DNA from: Diadema setosum
Taxonomy: Eukaryota; Echinodermata; Echinoidea; Diadematoida; Diadematidae
NCBI RefSeq assembly: GCF_964275005.1
Contig: NC_092689.1
Location: 3,574,501 to 3,638,500 of the forward strand
Reading direction: 5' to 3'
DNA: 64,000 nucleotides
Below, one piece after another: positions 47,459-59,000 of this stretch. Every line of letters starts with the position of its first letter. Within the stretch, counting starts at the first letter, position 1. The notes below the pieces were generated by a model. The model saw only the letters and a list, made by a program, of their open reading frames with translations, did not search any database and was not told the DNA's origin. Both the position numbers and the translations under genes were made by a program.

Positions 47459-49211
47459 TCTATCATTATTATTTTTTTTTTATATTTATTTAAGAAAATC
47501 TTATATATTTTATAATAACTTTGAATTAAGGGCGAAGTTTTGGCATGCAGTGATAATATCCCAGTTTATCCCAACATCCTCCAAAAGTTCGAAATTTCTG
47601 CAAAAACTTTAAAAGCAAATTAATGGAAATCGTAAGGTCACATTTATTATGTTGGGCCAGCCTAAGTGCGTGCTAAAGCTTTGATAATCAAAATTGTATT
47701 CTTAACTGTAAAATTAGACTGACAATCATGTCATTTTTAACTCCTCGCACAGTAGAGCTGCGTGAAGCGCGTGTTTCAGCAATGTAGATCTTGGGCGCGC
47801 ATTGCGTAAAATTAGCCACATGATTGGCTTATAGATACTGCGTCGGGCGTGTCCTGTCTTTCCTCATTAATATTCATTATTCATAAATGACTGTCCTAGG
47901 ATAGGCTTAGGACAGGCTTACAGAATACCGATTTTGCCTGTCCTAAGGGTATCCTATTTTCTGTCCTACGCGCGCTCCTAGGATCGAAATAAGGATCGCG
48001 CTTACAGAATACCACCCCCGGGTTGTGAGGTGAATCAGGGCATAGAACCTCTTTGATCAGGGCCGAGTTTTGCCGTCGCATGCAATAGGTACTAGTAGTC
48101 AGTGTGTGCACCGACTGTGTGTGCCTCTCTTTCGTACGGGTGTGTTACCTTTCCACGCGACCCCAATTTCGTCAACCACATTTTGGCTGTGATTAAATGG
48201 GTCGAAGGTACAGTTTATAAATATGCATGATGAGAGACTCGTGAAGTGACGGCCCCGAACAAGAAAAAAAATCTTTCTTCTCATACTAGTATTTCTCGTT
48301 CTTCTTGCTTCTTCTTCTATTTCTCTTCTGTTCTTTTGTCCCTACTTTTTTTTTCTCATTCTCAGTTCCCGTCCGTTTGTCACTTAATTTCAACGTGAAG
48401 GAATGCCACAATGGGCCTAATATGTCTTTAGAGTATCTTTAGAGACTTTCTCATGCTGAATATACCAGAGAAGATGCACTTGCTTGCGAAAAGAAGGCCA
48501 GCCCTAAGAAGCAAAACATGGGGTCAAACACCAAGAAACCGCTTTACCCCTATTTTGATTTTTTTTTTTGTTTTTTTTTTTGTTTTTGTTTTTTTTTTTT
48601 GTTTTGTTTTTTTAGGGGGGAGGGTGAGAAACTAACCCTGTTCTGGACCGTGTTTCTGGATTGTTGGGGAAATTGAAAACCATTTCTTAATTAAAAATAT
48701 TTTGGGGATAATCCTGTGTATAAGGGGGGTATAGTTGTAGGCCTATGGGGCTTGATCGAGGTGCAATGGCTGTGATATAAAAACCGAACACAAAAAGCCA
48801 CATGAAAAAGATTCTTCTTATGTGCCAAATATTTTAATTTTCAGTTTTGTTTTTTTCATTCCTCTCATATTAATATACACTCCAATTGAACGTATAAATG
48901 CACAGAATCAAATATACAAACATAACATCGCAGGTCTATTCAAAAGTACGGGGAAAAACAGGTGATATGAAAGAAATCCTTGATATTAGTGAAAGCTACC
49001 ACACTCACCGTAGACCTATAGGCCTATAGTATTATACTCTGTACACAGACACAAAATCATGTGCACATACTTACACACTTACAAGCATGACACGTGCACA
49101 CATACACATGTTTTATTTATAATGAAAAATAAGAATAAATAAAAACATGCACATATAACACATACACACACATCCTACAGTCTGACTTTGTAAGAGTGAA
49201 TTACTTCAATG

Positions 49212-49213
49212 TG

Positions 49214-49281
<68 letters not shown>
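49212..49281. repeat. (GT)n microsatellite
   Basis: About 35 consecutive GT units. Confidence 0.95.
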
Positions 49282-49283
<2 letters not shown>

Positions 49284-50565
49284 CTGTTGTGCAGATATTT
49301 TGGAGTCAGGATGTTTCTGATTTCCTAAAAGAAAAATGAATAGATTTAATAAATGCCTATGACAAGATGTTGGGCTACTACAACACACAATTTTGTTACA
49401 TACACCTTGCTCACACGCTATGTTCACCATAATTCTGCGTTCTGGGATTTTATATGCATATGCATATGCCAGTCATGAATATTGATGTGAACTTACGTGC
49501 TACCCAAATAAAACCTATGACATAGTTCTATGGAACGCCAAACAAAATTCGTCATTGGATTATAAAACGGTTGCAACCAATAGTCCTATGATGATAGGCC
49601 TACACCTCTATGTTGGAAAATGATCTGAGAAAACAGCAACTGAAAGTACTTGCTGTTGTGTTTTTAGATTACAGTTGCACCGGTCCATCTCCGATATAGC
49701 TTCCAGTAGATGATGATGGCACAAAGAAAGGGTTTGACAACAATGAGACAGTATTACAGTAACTTCGATCGTCTAGAATTTTTGTGTTATAGGGTCAACT
49801 CTAATTTCAATTTTCATGTCCCCCCCCAAAAAAAAAAAAAAAAAATCCAAAATTATGAGATTACACGCACCACGTCAGTTAGAATAAACTTAGTGTAAAT
49901 CTGGTATTTAAAGCTTGCGTCAAGTCACAGAACACCAATTGTGATGAAAATAGTGGACCCCTCCCCCCTAAAAAACAAACACCTTACAAACAGACAACAA
50001 CAACCAACCAATCAACCAAACGAACAAAACCCGTAGTGCTATTTGTAATTTTTAACCTCGTCGGCAGCAAACACACACATGCCAAACATTTCAGTACATT
50101 GTAATTGCACCGCATCAGGACTACTTGTTTTTTAAATACTATATTCTACTTATCGAATGCAGTCCACTTTCTAATGTATTTCTGCATGCCAGTTATTATA
50201 ATCATGAAATTACTATGATTGTACAAAGGCATATAGGCGTCAGACACATGCAAGAAAATACACAGTCTGATTTATACTTGATAAGTAAGTATAACGAGTA
50301 TAACAATTAAATACAATGTATGTGGTAGAAAAATGATAGTATGGGCATGAATATACTTCCAGAAATCAATACTAGTAAGATAAAAAGGATTAAAGAGAAA
50401 TTGATTTCCTAACCCTTCAGTACGACTCTGAACACGCGACAGTGGTGTACTGAGCGTTGGATGGTATGTGTTAAATAAAAAATGAATAACAAAAATATAT
50501 ATATGATGGTGACCGGCCAGATTTGTCTTTCTTGTTTCGACTTCTCTTTCATTTCATTTAGTATT

Positions 50566-50740
50566 AAAAAGACACCACTCAGATTGCGTTTCCCTCCTCC
50601 TCATCCCCCGAAGGAGAGGAGGAACGGTCATCAATGACAACGAGCAGGATATCGGAATGATATCACTCGATGTCCGCTTCGCGCTCAGAGGGAAACGCTT
50701 CTGCTCCTCATCGTGGCATTTCAGTGGGACTCTTTTTATG
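50566..50740. mobile_element. Possible MITE, taaaaaga ends
   Basis: Imperfect inverted arms: taaaaagacaccactcag on the left, inverse of cagtgggactctttttat on the right; both contain tttccctc/gagggaaa. Confidence 0.5.
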
Positions 50741-51455
50741 GTAAAAAAGAGAGATGCATACTATAGAAATGATCCCTAAAAGTATGATCTTGCCAATTAT
50801 CAACATTACATAATATATATCTATTTAACTATTGATTGTTTCAATGGTTATCAAAATTTTGCGTGGCAAATCATTCTTGAGGATGCTGTAATCTTATTAG
50901 AATCACTCGAGAACGAGTAGAGTGATTGGCAAAATTAATATAAATATTTCCTAAATGAATAGGGTTGGTTGTTGAAACAGGTGAAAGTTGAATCAGACAC
51001 TTAGGGCAAAATACTTTAAAAATTAGCGACAGCTAATATACATACGTAATACATATTCATGAGAGATAGCCTTTTTTACCAGGAGTTTTGCTTCTTGCAA
51101 CATTCGTCTGTAAAGTCTACCTCAGTGCCGTTGACCGCGGTCACAGCCGATAGAGGGCGCTCTTGCTAATACATCTCCAAAGCCGTCTTGAGTGGTTATA
51201 TGGCATGTGGTTGGAGGAGGAGTGAATACTCCGTAATAAATTGGTTTTACAGTGTACGTGTTTTCTTTGATTCTCTGTAAGGTCCGTGCAAGATCATACC
51301 ACAATGTACTTGGCACAATAAAATCATAAGGCATAAGATTATAATGAAAATGTAGTTCTGCACCATGTTAAACTTTACTTTGATCTAAAGAAGGAAATTA
51401 TAGAGAAGTTTTATCAAAATCCGACTCATAAATAAAATATGTAAAATTTGAGGGT

Positions 51456-51457
<2 letters not shown>

Positions 51458-51515
<58 letters not shown>

Positions 51516-51620
51516 AAAAAAAGAAGGGAAAACAGACCAGAAACGAATAATAAACAGTGAAAACTTTGAGCATCGTATCCCGATGAAAACCCATTTTCTT
51601 TGCTCAAAGTTTTCACTATG

Positions 51621-51704
<84 letters not shown>

Positions 51705-51725
51705 CATGTACATATATATATATAA
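51458..51725. repeat. Two (TA)n arrays around a palindrome
   Basis: TA runs at about 51462-51511 and 51628-51722; between them agtgaaaactttgagca and its inverse form a palindrome, which suggests a small mobile element inserted in a TA array. Confidence 0.75.
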
Positions 51726-52409
51726 TATGCAAATTGGTTGTTGTTGTTTGTTTGTTTGTTTTTGTTTACGTAAAAAGTAAAGCAAAGTGAACGATTGCAA
51801 CGTCTGCCAGCAGTCCTTGTTTCTCCGTCACAACTATAATAATGTTGATTTGTTTTTCTCTGGTGAGTTTCAGAAGCTTTCAGTGAAAAGGGACACTGGT
51901 CCCCGCACTGGTAGTAACAACGCAGGCAGCGATGACGGTTTCCTCAATTTCATTATTTCCCATGGTAATCTTATACACAATGCCTCGTTACAAAGCCAAG
52001 GTTTTTAAGTTCCTTAGCAACTAAGGATACCTTCATCTTCAGCATTCCTCAGTTAGTGCAAGTAGGGTAGCCTAAAGCATAATACTTTTCGTTCAATAAA
52101 AAAGGATGTAAGTGGTTAAAATATTTTCTTTTTAAATTCAGTAACTTTTTTAGTTTTAAATTTTGATCCGATTGTAATGACGCCTCTGCCAAATTTTATT
52201 TTACTTCATTAATCAAAGCGAAATAGAACGTGGTGCCAATTTGCCCTTTCTACGTAAAGTGGACTGAAAAGCGTGCAAAATTACATTAAATGTTGTGCGG
52301 GCTGTCTGATTGATTAGACCTCATCAGCAGCAGGCAATATCGGTATTTCTAAGTGCATAAAATGATAAATTAGTTTCACACAAATTGGTAAGTGAATTGT
52401 GTTTACAAG

Positions 52410-52620
52410 GAGGAAGAGAAGGAAGAAGAAACAAGAAGAAGAAGAAGGAGGAGGAGGAGGAGGAGGAGGAGGACGACGAGGAGGAGGAGGACGACGAGGA
52501 GGAGGAGGAGGAAGAAGAAGAAGGAGAAGGACAGAAAGAAAGGAAGAAGAAGGAGAATATGTGAAGAACAAAAGGAAGTAGAAGAAAAAGAGGAGGAACT
52601 CGAAGAAGAAACAGAGGTTG
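52410..52620. repeat. (GGA/GAA)n microsatellite
   Basis: Purine-only triplet array; the Arg-, Glu- or Pro-rich frames across it are artefacts. Confidence 0.9.
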
Positions 52621-53507
52621 TTGATGATTTACGCTGTATGTTTATGTCTGAAGAGAAAGACGTGGGAGTGCTCCCCCCCCCCCCCCAAAAAAAAAAAAGG
52701 AAAAGAAATCAGAAAAAAAGTGAAAAACTAGAACAATTGAATATACATACCGATCATCGTTTATTATTTTCTTTTGCACTCTGATATAGCTGTCATGCAA
52801 TTCCTACAAGCTTGTCTTTTACGTGACCATTTTATTGGTCCTTCTTTTCCAATAACACAATTGTTTTGAACAATCTTATTAGTTCCATATATATGCACAT
52901 TATTTCATTGTTGCAATACATTGTACGTTTTGTTTCCTTTGAATCTGTAACGATAACAGACATACGTTATTGGAAATAAAATTTCATTTTAATTGAATAG
53001 CTACAACTGCTCTGAAGTTTCTATGCGTAATGCATAATTGATGACGCATCTGTTGGGATTACATCCAGTACTTTACCACGTTCAATTAATGCAGTAAAAA
53101 CTAAAATGATATAAAAACAGAATTAAATTAAGTTATTGTCAATGATGACCAACATAAAATGTCTAGCACACACAGACACAGCGAGAAACAGGACACACAC
53201 AAACGCTCGCACATACAAAATAAGAAAATAACAATATACAGGCCTTAGTAACTGTGACTTAATTCTGTTTAACCATCTTTTTTCCCCCTTAAACTCAAAA
53301 AAAAAAAAAAAAGGTGGAAAAAGTAGAAAAGGTGACGTGTAGCATTTGATATTGGCAATCTCATACCAAAAGGAATAGGCCCTACAGGAGATTCAGGTTT
53401 CCTACCAGGCTGCGACAAGTCCTCTACCCCACTTTTTTTTTTTTTTTTTTTTTTTTTTTACATATCTCTCAATCAATATAATTATGTGTATGTATAAGTC
53501 CATGCTT

Positions 53508-53589
53508 TAATAATGATGATGATGATGATGATGATGATGATAATGATAATGATAATAATAGTAATGGTAATAATAACAATCATAATGAT

Positions 53590-53639
<50 letters not shown>

Positions 53640-53655
53640 TAATAATAATAATAAG
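53508..53655. repeat. (GAT)n/(AAT)n microsatellite
   Basis: gatgat then aataat repeats; Met- and Ile-rich frames are artefacts. Confidence 0.9.
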
Positions 53656-53757
53656 TATATATTCCATCACTTTTTCAATATCACATCAAGTTCAAGGATG
53701 TGGAACCTGACGTGATATTGATCTCCAAGAGATATCTTGTGACGTTAGAGACAATAC

Positions 53758-53833
53758 TAACAGGGCCGGCGGAGCGGTTTCGAAAATTGGCGGGGGGGGG
53801 GGGGGCACTTCTGGGTTTCATGAGCTAACGACC

Positions 53834-53865
<32 letters not shown>

Positions 53866-54060
53866 GGTCTTCAGCTCATCTTTCTCCTTCCACTTCAGGG
53901 TTTCTTCAGCTGAAAAGCAAAAAAAAAAAAACAAAAAAACAAAAAAAACAAAAAAAAAAAACTAATTCTTTCTAGTGCCATTTACGTACTTCCGGGGTAA
54001 AAAAAAAGAAAAAAAAAAAGTGGGGGCCCAAAGTGGGGACACCTTATGTTTTCCTTTGTA
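53758..54060. repeat. Interspersed repeat, copy 2
   Basis: cagggccggcggagcg, ctgggtttcatgagctaacg and tttcttcagctgaaaagc in the same order as at 46508, with long A-runs expanded. Confidence 0.65.
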
Positions 54061-54115
54061 TGTTATTCATGGCCGGTTCCGCCGACCATGAATAACATTA
54101 ACAATAACTATAACA

Positions 54116-54221
54116 AAGGCGAAATTTCTTTTGTACACGACCAAAGAAAACTATTTACCTTGCGTGAGCTTTCGCCTAGTGAATATTTTTCTTTGGTTGT
54201 GTACAAAAGAAATTTCGCCTT
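54116..54221. mobile_element. 106-bp MITE with aaggcgaaatttcttttg ends
   Basis: Arms aaggcgaaatttcttttgta and its inverse extend about 40 bp each side; 430 bp upstream of the gene 2 CRE-like site. Confidence 0.8.
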
Positions 54222-54849
54222 AATTAGAGAATCACCAATCAGATGAACCTCTTCCAGGAAATAACTACAACATATATAAATATATGAGTTTCGGGTAATC
54301 TCTGCTTCCTCATTGGTGTATAAGGGCCAAAATTGTTGTCAGTGATGATGTTGGTAATGAAAGGGACGGTGAAATTGATGACAACAAAAACAATTATTTT
54401 ACTGTGGCTAGAAATGATAATGATAATAACGATTCAAAACTACAATCATAAAGAGAAAGCATGCAGTATGTTTGATATGATAAAATACAGAGGTTCGAAA
54501 AGGTCTATCCTATTTACAGGTTTATGACTTATAGTGACCGTCTAAGGATTCCAAGCAATAAATATAGATCAAAGTTGTAATCTCCATGAGATAATATTTC
54601 TATGTTCAACAGCGAACTCGTTCTTACCGAATATCTTTTATTTCCACTTCAGCACTTCATAAAGCGATGACGTCACGGTGTGGTCACGCCCACATCTCCT
54701 CGCATGCAGTGTGACGATGCGTCATAGACGGTTGTCTCATATGCAAATTTTGATACATATTCATGAGTTCCGAGCACATGTCCGTAGTCAGTAGCAACAC
54801 GAAACACCGACTTCCGTGTTTTTGTCGCTGCTAAGCTGGACGTGTGTGT

Positions 54850-54954
54850 TGCAAGCAAGTGTATGTTTCGTGGCTTTACCTGCTCTCACTTTCCGTATCG
54901 CTGGAAATTTTGCGATATAGCAGAATATTGGTAAAGTTTGGAAACGCAGCAGAG
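54850..54954 (+). other. Probable non-coding first exon of gene 2
   Basis: A strong donor (gcagag then gtgagt) at 54955 lies 812 bp before the acceptor of the ATG exon. The exon start is a guess. A CRE-like palindrome TGACGTCA lies about 180 bp upstream at about 54667. Confidence 0.5.
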
Positions 54955-55788
54955 GTGAGTTTTGTGATTAGATTAGTCTAGAATGTTTGAGATTTGAGAA
55001 AATGATGTTTGTTCAATGACAATGTGCTTTTCGGGAAAGAAAATCTTGGACATATTTTCGTCAGTTTAATCAAGCTGCGACACGTACATTGACCGTACAT
55101 GTGTTGCCTATTGGTGGTTTGTCTCTAGGTTTGCGTTCGTGAATGATATCGGTATTTTGAAGAGTTTGTAAGTAAACGTTTAAAGCCTAAAGGATCAGGC
55201 TATCCGGCTATGCTAGACCATACCTGATGGTTGATGGTTCCTTGGCATATATTTCATGTCGTATTACTGGCCTTTTTAATTCATACTGCATGCAGGGTTA
55301 AACGACAAGGCCACAAGGGATTGACAAAACTGTATCTTCGATTCTTACACTCATGAGATCGAAGTAGGCCTAGGGTCTATTGTTACTTATTTGTTTGCCA
55401 TGACATGACTACAACCCAAAACATGTCAGGTCGGTGGAAGTTCGGGATGTGCATAGTGAATTGCAATTCTACAGTTGGAAACTAATAAAAGCTGCCGAGT
55501 TAATAACCCAGGCGCGGGGCGCTGTAACCAGTCAGTACGGGTTGTGGTCACTGGTGCGGTTACCGAGTTAATAACATCAGAATGGTTGGAACTCTCACAT
55601 CATTGCTTGTCTTCAGGCCTATAGGCTGGTTAAAAAAAAGAATCAAGGAGATTTTTTTTTTTTTTTTTTTTGTCTCAATGCAAAATAAAAAAGATATTTT
55701 GATCAAAGTCTCTTAAGTGTAGCCTAATCAATTCGAACCATACCATTTTTACCATCACGAATGTAGGTCAGGAATACCACCAGCCGCC

Positions 55789-56018
55789 ATGGGAAGGTTA
55801 CCAGTAGGTCAGCCCACTTCGCACATGTCCACTAGCCAGGGACCAGATGCTGACATCATGAAGTTTTACTCGACGACCTACGCCACGACGTACGGAGGGA
55901 AGCACGAGCCGTTTGTCCCACGAACCGGAAAGCACGTCGGCACTGGCTACCAGTCCAACTTCCGGCCGGGAGTCTACTACAGCCAGCGACTGGATGAACT
56001 GGACAACCCAGCAATGGG
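55789..56018 (+). CDS. SAXO4: Gene 2 first coding exon (residues 1-76)
   Basis: The exon begins at 55767 after atgtag; ATG at 55789 in a good context (ccgccATGg). It contains KFYSTTYATTYGG and HVGTGYQSNFRPG, the most conserved N-terminal block. Donor gtatgc, phase 2 out. Confidence 0.93.
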
Positions 56019-59000
56019 GTATGCCTCAATCCATTTTTATCTTTGTGTGATGCACTTTGGCTATGAACAATTCAATGTAGGTTTCTGAGCTTTCACAGAT
56101 TTCTTCCTCCAATTTGTATCTTTGTCCTGTGATTGTGGTCTATCTCTTTCATGAGGTGTGTGCTCATCCATGTTTCTCCTTTCATTTATTTTTCACCAGC
56201 GATTTCCTAATTTACTGCGGTATTGAGGTGAAGTAAATATGTAGATTTTGGCTGGAAACGGCATACATTATTTATGTCACTGTGAATGCTGGGTATGGAA
56301 TTTAATTGAAATATTTTCCAGGTATTAAACATGATATAGAGTAAAGGCTGCTTACAGTAGTTTGAAATCTCCAGGCTTGAAAGACTACATGTATCAATAA
56401 TCAATTCACATCAAGTAAGAGTCTGATCAGCCCCAAAATTGTTCTGTGCCTCATTATTTTATTTTGTTTCTTTAACTCTGCATGTTTGTTTTGTAGAAGG
56501 ATCATCAGAGACAACTATAACTCTATCACAACGATGCACTTCAAGCCGTCGATAGGCTCCGACGGAAAGGATCGTTTCCCTGTACAGCTGACCCAGGTCA
56601 AAAGCGGTTTCACCGAACAAGATCCCATCACATATCCCACAGTCAACAATGTAAGCCCTAGCTTTGTTACTTGGTACTTCTTTAGTTCCATGAAATCTAT
56701 GTGTATTTCATTTCTAAAACTTTCATGACACAACTGATGTATATACCTGGTAACTTTGAAATTCTGCCAGCGGGTACACAATATGCCTGAGTGCTTGAAA
56801 GTGGAAATCTGTTAGGGGAGATGTCATATTCAAAGAGCATTATTACATATCATTAAAATTGTTGCATTATTACGGAAAATAGATCAACAGAATAGGTATT
56901 ATTGTGTGGTAAGCCTCCGAATGCAGCCTCAATTCTAGTGTGGTTGCTAATAAGCAGTAGACATGTCCTTATGTATACATGTACCTACGACTGTACTTAC
57001 AAGTGTACCAACATCTGCTATCTCCTTCAGTTCTGATTGCCAACACATTCTAATGTAGTGATGGCCATTTGTATGTAAGCCATGGAACAAATTCACAGAC
57101 ACTGCCTCAAGTAACATTAAAAACTTGTTATACTGATACATGTATATTGTCCAAAAGAAATGACAGTTTTGAGTAGTTATGTTGTCCAGCGAAGTTAGAT
57201 GTGTGCAAATGTAGCTGTGTGCATAAAACAAGTGAAAACGAGACAGCCCAATGTAATGATTTATTGAAAACAAAGTACCGGTAACAGGAAATCTGATAAA
57301 TTTCTTTTAAATTTGTTGTCATCACAGGTCAGAAAAGTTTTCGTCAACACCAGAGATCATGGGCTAGCTCTGAAGATCAACGGAGTCCTCCCCAAGCACC
57401 GCCCACTCCTCTACAAACTTCAGGCCAAGGACCCCGTGTCCCTAGAGAATGCCGGACACGGCCCAGACTTCATGAGTACAGAGGCCAGAACTCGATTCAG
57501 AGGCAGACCGTCTGAAAGAAGTAAGGATAGGCCTGACTTTGCTTGATAAAAATGCCAGATACCATAATTTGTGTAAAATGTCCTGAAAATTCAAAGTTGC
57601 AAGAATTTTTTCTCGGTAAAAAAATACATCATCTAGGTGCAATGGCTTTGTGGCATATTGCCACGTTTTTCATCAACCTAGATGCACAGAAGTAAAGATT
57701 AGATAATGCTCTGTGATCAATATGCACTTGGAATGTACAAGATAAGACTGTTTTGCATTATAATATATGTTTGAGGTAATGTGCAAAACAGTAGTTACTG
57801 CAATTTGAACATGAAATGTGTAAATGTGTAACTGCTTCCATGGAAATGATTTCTTTACATAGATTGATAACTACACGTATGACTGTTCAGATATGAAAAA
57901 AAAAAAAGGTGGGGCAAAACCCTAAAATATGTTGTGAAAATGATCTCCTCACAAGTACAAAATTTTACCAACTTTGATTATGGTGATCTCTTCTTATATC
58001 TATCAGCAAGAACAGATAAAACCACTGTATATAGTTGGAATTATGTAAACTTTAAATTTGTTGACATGTCACAGCTTCATATGTGACCTGAAGTTTGTAT
58101 GTGGGAGAATGTCTATTAATTCTTGTAGTCTGTTGTCTTTGAGGTGCACTGAATAAAACAATGAATTGTAGTGGCATTTCAATGCAATATAACTTCTATG
58201 TTTTTGTGTGTGTATCCCACAGAGGACTGCTCAACGCTGACCGTTGGACCCAAAGAAGGATCTGGCTACACCCATGCTTACAACAGAGAGCCCATCACCT
58301 TCCACTCTGGGTCGCCATTCAAGAATAACCGCCCGGGCTCCTGGACTGACAGACCCACAGGCACCAGTGTCATGAAGAATTCATTCTTGCCTTCACAGTT
58401 CCTTCAGGTGATTATAAAACCCCACCCTCCTACGGAATGCTACATACAATGTTTGGCAGACATCTCATGAGTCAAAAATATCCTTTCTACTGGAACAACT
58501 ACATACTTTGAAGTGGGGATGGAATTATGAGATTTTATTGGTTTAAATAATTCAAGCATTTAAATGTTTCTATTGGAAATTCATGATATGGTTGATGCAC
58601 ACTTTCTTGTTTAGATCTTTGTAAGTGGTCAGTACTGTGAAACATTGATACTGCTGAGGGACCATCAGAATCTATTCACATATTTAAAATTCTTATGTCA
58701 CATCATATAGGGAGATGAACGTCTTCCCGTGATTACAAATCGTTCCGAGAGGGAGACGGGATTCACCCACGAGAAGGCCAAGCCCCTCTACGTCCACCGG
58801 GTCATGGGCGACGCCTACACCAAGAGGGACCAGGTCCCGCCCCGCGTGGAGGAGCGCATCAGGAAGGAGGACCCAGCCGAGTACCTGAACATGACCAACC
58901 CGGATAACCACTCAACCATCTTCAAGAAATCGTTCGAGGGTCAGCAGAGACCGTCACCCAGCTCCAACGAGAAGCAAGGAAGATACATCGTCGGAAACAA

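Larger units (their letters stand above)
44563..48017. mobile_element. Composite terminal-inverted-repeat element, 3.45 kb
   Basis: Left end ggggtggtattctgtaag at 44563, right end its inverse (cttacagaataccacccc) near 48017; subterminal copies of ggtattctgtaa at about 44612, 44759 and the inverse at 47920. The interior holds a LINE fragment, an ATT array and a MITE, so it is a nest, not one intact transposon. No transposase was recognised. Confidence 0.65.
48018..54115. other. Intergenic DNA between the two divergent genes
   Basis: No exon chain or conserved protein was seen apart from the repeats listed separately. Confidence 0.5.

Noticed and set aside
52314-52784. Arg/Glu-rich and Pro-rich frames
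   Set aside because: They are translations of a GGA/GAA array on either strand.
54660-54955. RFX X-box upstream of the ciliary gene 2
   Set aside because: Only half-site-like words (gtagcaac, gttgcaag) were seen; no convincing full X-box.
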